Positions 1 through 10,644 are shown, numbered from the stretch's first letter. The stretch is 64,000 bases of DNA from Cepaea nemoralis (GCA_014155875.1 JACEFZ010005116.1:50001-114000), one strand, 5' to 3'. The notes: generated by a model not told the origin, from the sequence alone. Program-made: numbers and translations.

Positions 1-540
1 TGCCGCTATCGCAGGCTATGTCTCACTCCTAAGTTACACGGCACTCCTAAGCAATAATCCCCTTCTAAACTATACCCCATACCCAAACCGAAAACCACAC
101 AAGCTATGCCATACTCCTAAGCCTTAAACAAATAATATGCAGACTGTTACTATTTTCACATTAATATAACCGTGAAACAAATAAGGAAGGAGAGACATAC
201 AGAAGCATATTTATAAACAGCAAGAACTGCAGCATACAACAGACACCAAGTTATCTAATTACGTCTTATACTTTGAAACCTGCATTGTTTATTCCTGGAT
301 TTCTATCGACGTCACATGTTTTGTGTCTGCTTTGTCTGTTTGTTTCTTTTATATGCGTTCCTCTGTCTTACTTTTATAAAATAGGCGCTGCACGTAAATA
401 TTAGCTTGTTTTTCTGCATATGTACCTGCATTCTTGAGACCTTGCTGGTTTTGTCTTGTCCTTCCACATCCTCTTGTGCTTGTGCCGCTATGAAGATTTT
501 TTTTTTTTTTTTTTTTTTTTTTCCCGCGTTTCCATCCTGT
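1..540. other. Unassigned AT-rich DNA with degenerate short repeats and a T-tract
   Basis: The first 130 bases contain loose repeats around the word CTCCTAAG. A run of T lies at about 497-522. No gene or recognisable element was seen. Confidence 0.5.
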
Positions 541-759
541 TTCAGGATATTGCGGTCAACACCAGCATCTTTCAGCTGTATGTTGATTCCTAGGCTAGAT
601 TACGCTCATCAGCACGCCACGACTTTCTGAGCGACCGGCTCCATACTCTCATAAGTCACTTTTGCGATTCGAACCACTGCTAATTCTCGTCGCGTCACGT
701 GACGAGAGTATTCGGGGTTAGCGGAGAAAGCTGCTAACCCCTCGGCCACGGAGCCGGTC
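541..759 (-). mobile_element. tRNA-derived SINE, family A
   Basis: Read on the minus strand the copy begins GACCGGCTCCGTGGCCGAG, with a box A-like TGGCCGAGGGGTTAGC, then a box B-like GGTTCGAATC. A body block follows containing the words CAGAAAG and ACTGAACG-like sequence, then a 3' block with TTGACCGCAATATCCTG. The head looks like a Ser/Leu-type tRNA. An inverted copy of the first ten bases (GGAGCCGGTC) closes the head domain, so it can fold back. The same blocks recur at ten sites in this window. Confidence 0.75.
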
Positions 760-774
760 AGATTATACAACTTA

Positions 775-2455
775 AATGTTTCAGCATAAAGTCAACTTTA
801 GCTCCATTAATTCATTCATCCCAGAAGATTTTGCAGCAGAAGCTCAAAAGGTACTCGGTGAATAACCGCCATGAAAAATCAAAAGTGTATTACTTTTGTA
901 AAGACAAACTGCATGGTGAATATGACCACAGCAGTTGCCAGATTTATTCAGTATGCTTTGACCAAATGTAAAAAGCAAGAGAAGACACAACGCGTGGTTT
1001 CGGACTGCATTAGTTAAGGTTGTCAGAAGACATACTGTTAACACGTACATTTCATCCTTGTGCGATTGTATTTGCTCGTGGGCTGAGTATAAACTGCATA
1101 TGTCAAGTTACAAACAATATGAGTGCCAGCCCAGCCTAGTGCAGCTTAAAGAGCACATTGGGCATGGATTTCCTGCATGGTTATATCGAATTTGCTTTTG
1201 CACCTGAAATAAAAGAAGCTGAAGCAGTCACACACTTGTTTACACACAAATGATCAGCATTCAATATTTACAGTTACATTTTACAAATTTTCACGTTTTA
1301 GTACCTGGTGAACTGTTCAGTCATATCTACTATTTAAAACTCGGTTATATTATAGTGTGAAAAATAATAAAGTGCTTTACAGATCTCAAGGTATACATAC
1401 TGAAACTTAAGGTCCTAAGGAACAGATTCTTGGGTGTCGTTTCATATTTGCTTCCTTCTCCTTGTCTTCTATAAATGACAGTTGAGTCGTCAGGTAGTTG
1501 GTCCTCTTGTATCTGAGTTTTAGGTTGTATGTTCATACAGTGGCGTTCAGTTTGTCTGAGACCTGAAACGGGCTTGCTTCCATCGGAGTTATGTTTGCCT
1601 AGAAACTGTTCTCTCGGCCCGATACAAAAATACCATCTTCACGGGAACTGAGTTGCAGATCTCTCCATACCCTCCCCGTCTCAGAAACCCGTGGAATGTA
1701 CGAGAATAGCACTGGAACTTCACATTTTCCAAGAAGCATACTAGGAAGTCACCAGGTCATGATTGAGAACCGCATGTACGGGTGGCCTTAGATTAGGCCT
1801 AGTTGTTTCCTGTTTCCCTCACAGGTTGTATATATTTCATTGTGACCAGACACCAACCTAATAAATAGTCAGAGGGGGTCAAGTCTTATACGTGCATTTC
1901 TCTTGGTTCTGTGCTGACCTCAGGGGCTCCCCAGTATTCTGCCTTTCCTTCTGAATGCGTCCTAATGGACCGTATTATGCTAAACATGACGCCAGCTCGC
2001 CCCTGGCGAAAGCCAAGTTAACTAGGGTAAATCAGAGGGCATTAAAACGCTATTAAGGATGGAAATAACTCGTCTACTAAGAACGATCATACTTTATAGC
2101 TTAAGAGACATTGATCGCTGGAGGGGACGGGCGGGAAATATGCCAAACTTTATGTCGTATTAGCCGACTCTTAGCATAATGTCTACTAGGACTGCAAGGA
2201 ATTCACAGAGTTTTACCAAACATTTTACTTGATATGAATATATATATATATCAACATTACATGGAGAGAACAGTGCTGCAGGCAGTGACCAGCGGATCTG
2301 GTCGACACTCAGTACTCCGAGGAAATGCCAAACGGACAGATCATCACATTGCAACTGGTACTATTAGTATTGGCACACTTCATTGATTGTTGAAGATGAG
2401 GAAGGAGTGCGTATGGGAACGTCCGGAGTGCTGTAATGCCGATTCTTTCTCAATT
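775..2455. other. Unassigned intergenic or intronic DNA
   Basis: Only short open frames are present, with no recognisable protein similarity. A short TA run lies near 2238-2251. It may be an upstream Kir intron or intergenic DNA; no exon could be recognised. Confidence 0.5.
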
Positions 2456-2459
2456 CCAT

Positions 2460-2640
2460 GGATGTCTAGTTAGTCGTGCACGTTTTCCTTCAGCCAGTCT
2501 TCATTTGGAGTCGGCACATTAGAACCCCTGTGGCTCAACTATTGCTTCCAATTATTATACTGTATAATGTGTCTCGCAATTGTTACTTTTCTTCTTAACG
2601 TCTATAGGTGCCAATCAGTGCTTGTGGATTGTCTCTCATG
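2460..2640 (+). mobile_element. tRNA-derived SINE, family C (degraded)
   Basis: The copy contains TGTCTAGTTAGTCGTGCA (box A-like), TTCATTTGGAG, a decayed box B region, then ATAATGTGTCTCGCAATTG and TATAGGTGCCAA blocks. These match, in the same order, the better-preserved copy at 32000-32180. Confidence 0.55.
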
Positions 2641-2673
2641 CTACTTCAGAGGACATAATGATTGCCAATGTTG

Positions 2674-2878
2674 TGCGCTCCGAAAGTTGTGGGTTCCATT
2701 CCGTGCAACGTCTTTCGGTTCACGAATGTATTTTTCTCGGAGACTCCTAGGGGTCGTCGCTGGAGCTACGGAGTTCGTGCTTTGTGCGACGCTTTTGGCA
2801 GGCCACCCTGGGAAAAGAGACCGAGCTATGTGGGATAAAACCCTGTGCGATAAAGTCGACCGTCTCGACTATTAAGAT
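2674..2878 (+). mobile_element. tRNA-derived SINE, family B
   Basis: It contains GCGCTCCGAAAGTTGTGGGT with a decayed box B, then the body words TCTCGGAGACTCC, GTCGTCGCTGGAGCTACGG and AGTTCGTGCTTTGTG. The 3' block is GATAAAACCCTGTG followed by a GTCGACCGTCTCGAC palindrome-like end. The same sequence recurs at 23408, 41969 (minus), 53425 (fragment) and 55968. The 102-residue open frame overlapping it is not a gene. Confidence 0.75.
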
Positions 2879-3384
2879 TGTTTTAATGATTCCCATGTTA
2901 TTATTTGCTATATTCGGGCAAATGTCCGCATTACATTCCAGCAGACTGGGTAGGACGCACAGTGAGGAGGTACTGGTTTGAACATTATTAAACATGTAGA
3001 ATAGCATACTCCAATCTGATTCGATGGCAGTGTATCAGAGATTTAACTTTCTCAGACAAGGACGAAAACCTAGAAGGCCGTGTGATCATCCTGACCTTTA
3101 CATTTCTCTGGAAATAAACAGAATAAGTGGGCCACTGCACAGACTATACAAAAACAAGTTCTCAACGATTACTTACAGCACATATGTAGTACACAGATAC
3201 TAGGATCCTCACTGGTAGTGTGGAGTTGGTGCACAGTGTTGAGATGCACTTTGAAAGATCTATACGAGAAGACTGGAGTATGAATTCATTAACTGATGTA
3301 GTGAAAGCAAACATGACGCTTTCACACGCGTGTGGGCGCATGATGTACATGATGCTAGCAGACATGTGTATATATCAATTGGCG

Positions 3385-3480
3385 GTCGGTGGGTGATGTG
3401 GTTAATATAACACCGCCCGCCTTTCCTTCCCGGGGCAGGTCTTGGTAACAAGTTCAGGCTGAGCTGACCTAGGGACCTAG
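3385..3480 (-). mobile_element. SINE family D fragment
   Basis: The block GGTGGGTGATGTGGTTAAT followed by ACACCG and TTGGTAACAAGTTCA matches the 3' part of the tRNA-headed copies at 13785-13965 and 56615-56815. It also matches the reverse complement of 36895-37100. Confidence 0.45.
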
Positions 3481-3605
3481 GACTTTTGGTTTAATTCATG
3501 TGTTTTATCGCAGGACAGAACAAAGCAAATTCAGCTTTTAGTTTTGAAAATATGATTGTTTAAGTGAGGGTAATAGTTGATAGGAAGAATGTTAGATTAA
3601 AACAC

Positions 3606-3641
3606 GGAGAGAGAGGGAGAGAGAGAGAGAAATTGAGAGAG

Positions 3642-3707
<66 letters not shown>

Positions 3708-3711
3708 TGAG

Positions 3712-3797
<86 letters not shown>
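3606..3797. repeat. (GA)n microsatellite
   Basis: About 190 bases of nearly pure GA, with a few AAA and GACTGA interruptions, end about 450 bases before the Kir exon. The Arg-Glu and Ser-Leu open frames across it are translation artefacts. Confidence 0.95.
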
Positions 3798-3799
<2 letters not shown>

Positions 3800-4232
3800 G
3801 GACAGACAGGCAGATAAACAGACCGATCGATAGAAGACGACGGAAGAAGAAAAGGATGAGGAAGAAGGGGAAGAAGACGACGACGAAGAAGAATCACATC
3901 ATCAGAAGCAGCAGAAACAGCCGACCACGGCCACTGCAAAGACAGGGACGAATACAACGATAAAGACAAAGACGACGTCGAAGACAATTAAGATCCAAAT
4001 GAGCAAAATGGTTTCAAAGTTCATTTCACGGAAATGTAGTCATTTCTCTATGATGGTCTGCTGCTGGATTCACTTTAATTTAAGCGGTAGCAAATCGATT
4101 CGCGGATATATAATTGAGTCTGACATTTCTTTGAGAGATTATAATCTCATATACTAAATTATGTATACTGTTATTTACTAACGAATATTTGATTGCATTG
4201 CGAATTTCATGTTTGTGTCACATTTTATATTC
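3798..4232. other. Likely intron upstream of the Kir exon
   Basis: A purine-rich stretch (AAGAAGA-type) to about 3900 is followed by AT-rich sequence up to the acceptor. No other feature was seen. Confidence 0.4.
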
Positions 4233-4250
4233 CCCTTTTACTATCTGCAG
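4233..4250 (+). promoter_or_regulatory. Predicted 3' splice acceptor of the Kir exon
   Basis: A T/C-rich tract runs into CTATCTGCAG at 4241-4250, directly before the codons that begin Val-Ser-Asp-Ala. The junction is in phase 0 with the Kir frame. The open frame extends upstream into this tract (an ATG at 4209), but that part reads as hydrophobic intron-like sequence with no Kir similarity. I therefore place the exon start at 4251. Confidence 0.6.
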
Positions 4251-4289
4251 GTTTCCGACGCCATTCGTCGTGGTTCCAAAGACTCCTTT

Positions 4290-5642
4290 ATGGAGTATGC
4301 CCAGAGACACGTTCGTCCCACGGTCAGCAATAGCTCACAAGGTGGCGCTGCCCCACCCCAGAGACGATGCATCTCAACCTACAGTAAACGGATGCGCAGG
4401 CGTCTGGTATACAAAAACGGAGAAGTCAACATCACGCAGACCAACATCCGGAAACGCAGACGACGATATCTAGCTGATATATTTACCACTTTGGTTGACA
4501 TCAAGTGGAGGTACAACCTAATGCTCTTTGCAATGGCCTTCACATTGAGCTGGCTTATTTTCGCTCTAATCTGGTGGCTGGTTTGTTTTTCACACGGCGA
4601 TTTGGACCACCTTGACAACAGCAATTGGAAACCTTGTGTTATTGAAATCAAGTCTTTCACCTCGGCTCTTCTGTTTTCAATAGAAACACAACACACGATA
4701 GGGTATGGTCACAGACATACAACAGAAGAGTGCCCAGAAGCTATTGTTTTAATGATGTTTCAGTCATGTTTTGGAGTTATATGCCAAGCTCTCATGACTG
4801 GAATTGTTTTCGCCAAATTATCCCGGCCAAAGAAACGCGCAGAGACGCTCATGTTCAGTAAAAGTGCGTGCATATGTAAGCAGGACGGCGACCTGTGTCT
4901 TCTGCTGCGCGTTGGAGACATGCGTAAATCCCAGATCGTCGAGGCTCATTTACGAGCTGTTCTCATTAAGAAAAAGATTACAAAAGAAGGTGATGTACTT
5001 CCCTTGTACCAGTTCGACGTTGATCTAGGCTTCAATGAAGGCCGAGACAGACTCTTTCTTGTTTGGCCCGTTATTATTGTGCACAAAATAGATCAGGACA
5101 GTCCCTTTTGGGAACTGTCGCCAGAAGACCTCCACAGAGAGCAGTTCGAGCTGATAGTTATCCTAGAAGGCATCGTGGAGAGTACGGGCATGACCACGCA
5201 AGCCCGCAGTTCCTATCTTCCCGGGGAAGTCTTATGGGGTCATCGCTTCGAACGACTCGTTACATTCCAGAAAGAAAACGGTCAATACCAGATCGACTTT
5301 TCTCGCTTTCACAACACAGTTCCCGTGGATACGCCCAACTGTAGCGCCAAGGAACTAGCCGAGATGACGGCTAGTGGCCAAACCCCGGAGCAAGCATTCT
5401 GTGGGGCCAGACCTGCGGATGATGACGACGACGATGATGATGACGACGAAGTAGAAGAAGGAGAAAACGCATCATTGGCTTCCAAATCAGACAGGTACCT
5501 GAAGAGCAACGGCCCGTACGTTGTCAAACGCCACGGGGCGGCCCAAACTGAATACTTTGGGGACGATTACGATTCCCTAGCTAGCAAACAAAGCTCTAGC
5601 TCAGATCTCGATATGCAAGAAATATCCGAAACGTTGCTATGA
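4290..5642 (+). CDS. Inward-rectifier potassium channel (Kir family), main coding exon
   Basis: This encodes a Kir subunit, a tetrameric plasma-membrane K+ channel gated by PIP2. The reading frame is open from a predicted 3' splice acceptor (pyrimidine-rich tract ending in CTGCAG at 4250) to TGA at 5640-5642. The first in-exon Met is at 4290 and gives 450 residues, close to the usual Kir length; an upstream exon could supply more N-terminus or only 5' UTR. Numbered from 4290: the pre-TM1 slide-helix motif RYLADIFTTLVDIKW is near 60-73, TM1 about 73-100, pore loop with TIGYG at 136-140, flanking Cys 116 and Cys 148 (the conserved extracellular pair), TM2 about 151-177, then SRPKKR and a full cytoplasmic immunoglobulin-like domain. 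Glu 218 and Glu 313 match the cytoplasmic-pore acidic sites known from Kir2. The TM2 rectification site is Gln 166. The tail has an acidic run (377-392) and ends ETLL, a class I PDZ-type ligand. Family assignment is very secure; the subtype is not. Confidence 0.95.
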   Translation: MEYAQRHVRPTVSNSSQGGAAPPQRRCISTYSKRMRRRLVYKNGEVNITQTNIRKRRRRYLADIFTTLVDIKWRYNLMLFAMAFTLSWLIFALIWWLVCFSHGDLDHLDNSNWKPCVIEIKSFTSALLFSIETQHTIGYGHRHTTEECPEAIVLMMFQSCFGVICQALMTGIVFAKLSRPKKRAETLMFSKSACICKQDGDLCLLLRVGDMRKSQIVEAHLRAVLIKKKITKEGDVLPLYQFDVDLGFNEGRDRLFLVWPVIIVHKIDQDSPFWELSPEDLHREQFELIVILEGIVESTGMTTQARSSYLPGEVLWGHRFERLVTFQKENGQYQIDFSRFHNTVPVDTPNCSAKELAEMTASGQTPEQAFCGARPADDDDDDDDDDEVEEGENASLASKSDRYLKSNGPYVVKRHGAAQTEYFGDDYDSLASKQSSSSDLDMQEISETLL

Positions 5643-5654
5643 CAACGAAAGACG

Positions 5655-5663
5655 AAGGTAAGA
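5655..5663 (+). promoter_or_regulatory. Candidate 5' splice donor just after the Kir stop codon
   Basis: The sequence GAAG/GTAAGA places a near-consensus donor GT at 5658-5659, 15 bases after the TGA. If used, the gene has an intron in its 3' UTR, close enough to the stop to be unlikely to trigger nonsense-mediated decay. Alternatively the transcript reads through and uses a polyadenylation signal downstream. Confidence 0.35.
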
Positions 5664-5785
5664 ATAACGAGGGAATTCTCTCAGCGTGCTGGCTTGATGG
5701 CGTGTGTGAGTACCAGGTTTGCATCCTGCTTCCATACTGGGTTTGCGCAATGGAAGTTATTGTCTGCTACATTTCCCCCTAAAAC

Positions 5786-5791
5786 AATAAA
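5786..5791 (+). terminator. Candidate poly(A) signal for Kir
   Basis: An AATAAA hexamer lies about 145 bases after the Kir stop codon, the first one downstream. The surrounding DNA is AT-rich, so chance occurrence is possible. It would be used only if the donor at 5658 is not spliced. Confidence 0.3.
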
Positions 5792-5799
5792 GCGCTGGC

Positions 5800-7440
5800 C
5801 AAAACTTGCCGAGTCAAAGATTAACTCATCAAAAATTAATTTTCTGAAACAGAAATATCCTGTAAAAAACTGGTAAAACCCCCATTCTAAATTTTTTCAT
5901 TCGCGACAATAATTATACATTTCATATGATGACGTAAACTGCGACCCACCAACGGTACATTATACAGTCGTCGTTGCTGTACATATATACGCACAGTATT
6001 ACTAAAAACAAAAACATAAATACTAAGCCCGTAGCAGGAAATTGTTGTGGTATGTGAAGTGTTATGACAATTATGTTTTAGTAGACCTGAGTCCGCGGAG
6101 GAAAAGGTGGGCAATCTTTCCCTTCCTTAGCGAATGACAAGAGCTGACATCGCACCTCGTGCCTTTGTCACCGTAGTGTCCTAACTGTTACACTAACACG
6201 CCTTCTTTACGCATATACACAGATTCAACGTTATGACATTGGTACTGGCTGTATACTGGTAGGTCGTTGTAATTATTAATAACAATCCACCGGCTATAGC
6301 TTTGGTCGTTCCTCCCCGTGCAATGTAATGATGCATGCAAATATTCATCAGCATTTTGACAGGAAGTTGTTGTTCGCTGATGACTGTATGACGGGTATTG
6401 GAATCAGCCTAGCTTAGAGGTATAATACACTTAAACTTTCTCTGCTGATCGCGGGTAGTCGGTTCATTTCACACGCCTGTCCCTTTGAACCTAAAGTTGA
6501 CTTCTCGTCCTTGACTCCGGGGCTTCAATTACAAGTTCCTCAGAAGTCTGGGTGGTTTTCACATGATGGCGAGAGACTGGAAATGGAGAAATCTAACCTC
6601 CATGTAAGAATCATTACGATGCAGTCACTATTATTAGCACGTCGATGGGCTAAGCTCGCTTTCAAAGTGAGTCAACGAAACAAATAAATGGCGGGAGAGC
6701 ACCAAGCGACAAGTCCAGATAGAGACGATGTTAGTCAGAATTACATTAATGGATATAATCGATGCCTTTACACTCAGGATCTGAAGTCGACGGCAATTGG
6801 TTCATGAATAGCATCACACTAGAGAACTGAAATACAGTGAATGTACTAAACGTCACAGCGGTTTTCAAAGAAGTGACGGACAGCGTAGAAGCCGGAAGAA
6901 GAGGCAAGAGTCGAACAGCAGGAAGATGAACACAGGGCATTGCTGACCTCTTGACCAGGAGGCTGCATGAGGCAGGGGAACTGGCCAGGATCGAGAATCT
7001 TGTCTGCGGGCCGTAATGGGAGCGACGTTCTAAGGGGCCTGCTGATGATGATAGCACTCGGGACAAAGCCAAAGGTCTTTCTGGTCACAAAGAGTGGATC
7101 TTGAGTGAAGTGAGCCCGTCTAATAAAATATCTATGAGGAAATTGTGGGGTGGGTTAGATGGCAGGAGTGGTGCAGATGATGCCACCCATGGAGTGTAGT
7201 GTGATGAAGTAAACATGCAGCAATGGCATTGAAATCAGATCCATTTATGTCTGGGGTCGACCCAGTCTTGTAACATAGGTGTCATAGAATGTCAGGACAG
7301 AAAGAAAAGGACAACGATGGAAGGTGGTAACCATGTTGTATACTTTAACCTAATATATGTGGAGACATATAGCCGCAGATATGTCACAGGACTAATGGTA
7401 GATTGACAGTGCAGCAGAATCTTTGCAGAGATTGGTGTCG
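5800..7440. other. Unassigned DNA downstream of Kir
   Basis: No convincing gene. A patch at about 6880-7050 (+) ends in a short TGATGATGAT run and resembles the decayed end of a LINE, but the similarity is too weak to call. Confidence 0.45.
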
Positions 7441-7441
7441 A

Positions 7442-8550
7442 TGAGACAGATGTAGAGGAGTGACTGAGGTAGGAGGAGAGACTGAGGTAGGAGGAGAGAC
7501 TGAGGTAGGAGGAGAGACTGTGGTAGGAGGAGAGACTGATGTAGAGGAGTGACTAAGGTAGGAGGAGAGACTGATGTAGAGGAGAGACTGAGGTAGGAGG
7601 AGAGACTGAGGTAGGAGGAGAGACAGAGGTAGGAGGAGAGACTGATGTAGAGGAGTGACTGAGGTAGGAGGAGAGACTGAGGTAGGAGGAGAGACAGAGG
7701 TAGGAGGAGTGACTGAGGTAGGAGGAGAGACAGAGGTAGGAGGAGAGACTGAGGTAGGAGGAGAGACTGAGGTAGGAGGAGAGACTGTGGTAGGAGGAGA
7801 GACTGTGGTAGGAGGAGAGACTGTGGTAGGAGAGACTGAGGTAGGAGGAGAGACTGAAGTAGGAGGACAGACAGAGAGGTAGGAGGACAGACAGAGAGGT
7901 AGGAGGACAGACAGAGATGTAGGAGGACAGGCAGAGAAGGAGGTCAGACAGAGGCAGGAGGCCAGACAGAGGCAGGAGGCCAGACAGAGGCAGGAGGCCA
8001 GACAGAGGCAGGGCACTGACAGAGGGAGGATGACAGAGAGGTAGAAGGCCAGACAGAGGCAGGAAGCAAGACAGAGGCAGGAGGCCAGACTGAGGCAGGA
8101 GGCCAGACAAAGACAGGGCACTGACAGAGGGAGGAGGACAGACAGAGAGGCAGAAGGCCAGACAGAGGCAGGGCACTGACAGAGAGAGGACAGACAGACA
8201 GAGAGGCAGGAGTCCAGACAGAGGCAGGAGGCCAGACAGAGGCAGGGCACTGACAAAGGGAGGAGGACAGACAGAGAGGCAGTAGTCCAGACAGAGGCAG
8301 GAGGCCAGACAGAGGCAGGGCACTGACAAAGGGAGGAGGACAGACAGACAGGGAACAGAGAGACGGGGGACAGACAGAGGGAGGAGGACAGACAGAGAGA
8401 GGAGGACAGACAGAGAGAGGAGGACAGACAGAGAGGCAGGGGACAGACAGAGGTAGGAGGACAGACAGAGGGAGGAGGACAGACGGAGAGGTAGAAGGAC
8501 AGACAGAGAGTCAGGAGGTTAGACAAAGAGGCAGGAGGACAGACAGAGAA
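7442..8550. repeat. 18-bp minisatellite in two subfamilies
   Basis: From 7442 to about 7868 the unit is close to GAGGTAGGAGGAGAGACT. From about 7869 to 8550 it grades into GGCCAGACAGAGGCAGGA and GGACAGACAGAGAGG-type units. Because 18 is a multiple of three, frames stay open for long distances. The 394-residue minus-strand frame, rich in PPTSVS and CLSSYL repeats, is a by-product and not a gene. Confidence 0.92.
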
Positions 8551-9480
8551 ATGGGTTCTTGCAAACACACGGAAGGGTAGGTAGGAAGGCAGTTAGCGCA
8601 CTGACTGGTTGATTGACTGATTGCTGGAATGGTTGTATGTATATATCAGGATGTCGTGAGAAAGAAAGACAGAATCCAGGTAAACATACAGAGTGAATCA
8701 AGAAAACATCAACGACCGGAAAACGCACAAATGTAAGTTACAGCAACAAATTCCATTAATTTCATTAGAATAACAACTACGTGACCAAAGTGCAGAAAAT
8801 GAAGGCCAAGAAAAATAAAAATAATGGTAAAAATAGCAGATGGTCGCTTACGTATCTTAATTATAGACACTATACCGGATGTAATGATGTTGAATGCACC
8901 AGATGAACCGCACATCTATAACTTAGAGCCATAAAAGAGATCATTAAATATCAAAGACGAATATTGCTCATGCGGAGAAGTTTCACACCAACACCGCACT
9001 ACAAATACCTGGCGGAAACACTAAGCAAATACAATTAACGTACATTTGACGAATTTAACTCTTCTTCTTCTTTTCGTTCGCTTTGAATCAATCTCTACAT
9101 GCAGTTCTGTCTTCTGCATGAATGTCCTTATCTTCTGCAATTCTTGAATGCTTCCGAAGAGTTTGACATCTGGGGTGGTTTCTTTCATTCGGCCATACAA
9201 TTGACCCTTCTGGGCTGTGATTAATACAGTGTTATGCAATGTATTCTGCAGTTTCGGGTGTTTGTCCGCATATAAACATTGCTGTAAAACCTGTCTTTAG
9301 CTTTGTGTTCGTGTGTCTATTGAGTTAATTGGACCCTAAGTCTAAATAGTACACCCTTAGTCTAAAGATAGTAACTTGTCCAGAAATGTCAAATAGATAA
9401 TAATCATCGTGTGGTTGAACATGTGACTTTCTGAATGTTTTAATTAGATCTTTTTATTAGTATTATTGAACTGGTGTATC
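8551..9480. other. Unassigned AT-rich DNA
   Basis: Short unconvincing frames only. No repeat family recognised. Confidence 0.45.
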
Positions 9481-9489
9481 TATTTGTTG

Positions 9490-9630
9490 GGTCCCAGCAC
9501 CTTCTTTGGCCAAGTTGTCAGCGCTTTTGTTTCCTGGTACACTGCAGTGTGATATGATCTACTTGGAAATATTTCTAACCTCGTTGAGACATCTGGGATG
9601 GTAGATCTTGTATTTCTGGGCGCTGTTTGG
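9490..9630 (-). pseudogene. LINE fragment, RNase H-like region
   Basis: The minus-strand translation resembles the end of the RNase H domain of RNase H-bearing non-LTR elements: a decayed 'GNE.AD.LAK' region reads as QETKALTTWPKKV. The similarity is short and without flanking domains. Confidence 0.4.
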
Positions 9631-9634
9631 AATT

Positions 9635-10012
9635 AGTACTTGGTAAACATACAGTGGAGCAATTTATAAAATTACCACTGGATGTATATTTTCTCGTAAA
9701 ATCAGAAAAAATACATCCAATGGTAATTTTATAAATTGCTGCACAGTATTGTTACCAAGTACTGTCTGACAGTGACAGATAGTACTTGGTAAATATACAG
9801 TGCAGCCAGTTATAAAATTACCACTGGATGTATATTTTCTCTTAAAATCAGAAAAAAAATACATCCAATGGTAATTTTATAAATTGCTGCACATTATGTT
9901 TCTCAAGTACTGTCTGACAGTGACAGTAAGTACTTGGTAAATATACATTGCAGCAATTTATAAACTTACCACTGAATTTATGATTCCTGATTTTACGAGT
10001 ACTACAGATGCA
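9635..10012. repeat. Tandem array of MITE-like hairpins, about 147-bp period
   Basis: Each full unit starts AGTACTTGGTAAA and ends TTACCAAGTACT-like sequence. Between these lie two inverted arms of about 55 bases, built from GCAATTTATAAAATTACC and GGATGTAT blocks around a short loop. Units begin at 9635, 9781 and 9929; the third is truncated at its 3' arm. Between units lies a conserved spacer, GTCTGACAGTGACAG. This is a tandem amplification of a fold-back element plus spacer. Confidence 0.85.
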
Positions 10013-10330
10013 TCTAATAATAATCTGAATTTGGAATTATAGTTACTGCTGTCCTCTTAATTGTTTTGCTGGTAACTGCACTGGGTTTGTTACAGAATAT
10101 ACATTGTGCATTTATATAACTGGTTCACCTATTGTAGATACGGTCTCTAGTTCCTCTGTCCTGTCTGAAACCTGACTTACTTTATGTAGTTCATTTTCTG
10201 ATTTACTTTAAATCCCTTCCATGTTCACAAGAGGCTTTTGCTAGGATGACTTATTGGTGTGATAGTACGATGATTGGTGCACTGTTTAAAATGTGCTTTC
10301 TTTGACATAGGAGTGCATATTGTTGTCTTC

Positions 10331-10530
10331 TATTCATCATCATCATCATCATCATCATCATCTTCCACTTCTGCCGTCAAGCGTCGTGGGGAGGAATAAT
10401 TTGCGTTCCAGCGCCCGGTGGACGGCACTGGATAGTGTCATTCCGTGTGGTTGTACAATTCTTCTATTGTTTGGGTCAAACAGCGCTGCTCCGGATATTC
10501 ACATTCACTGCATCTTAGATAGAGACACTG
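10331..10530 (-). mobile_element. Possible LINE 3' end with (ATG)n tail
   Basis: A (CAT)n run at about 10333-10361 would be the 3' tail of a minus-strand element. The adjoining 170 bases translate on the minus strand to a Cys-rich LINE-like C-terminus (CLYLRCSECEYPEQRCLT). The family is not recognised. Confidence 0.35.
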
Positions 10531-10644
10531 GCTTCTTCCCCTGTCTGGTTCTATTGGTAGTACTGTCACTACCTGTTGACTTCCAGTTAGTCAGACTTTG
10601 TATTGTTTTGATTCTTTTTTGTTTCCTGTCAGTGTTGCAATTTT

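Noticed and set aside
3592..3987. 131-residue Ser-Leu frame and 106-residue Arg-Glu frame
   Set aside because: Both translate the GA microsatellite.
4209..4250. Kir start codon at 4209
   Set aside because: The residues before 4251 are unlike Kir N-termini and coincide with a pyrimidine tract and CAG acceptor; 4290 or an upstream exon is more likely.
6880..7050. LINE 3' end on the plus strand
   Set aside because: Only a TGATGATGAT run and a weak DRESCLRAVMG-like stretch support it.
7384..8568. 394-residue open frame on the minus strand
   Set aside because: It is produced by an 18-bp tandem repeat that stays open in several frames; composition is low-complexity and no motif is present.
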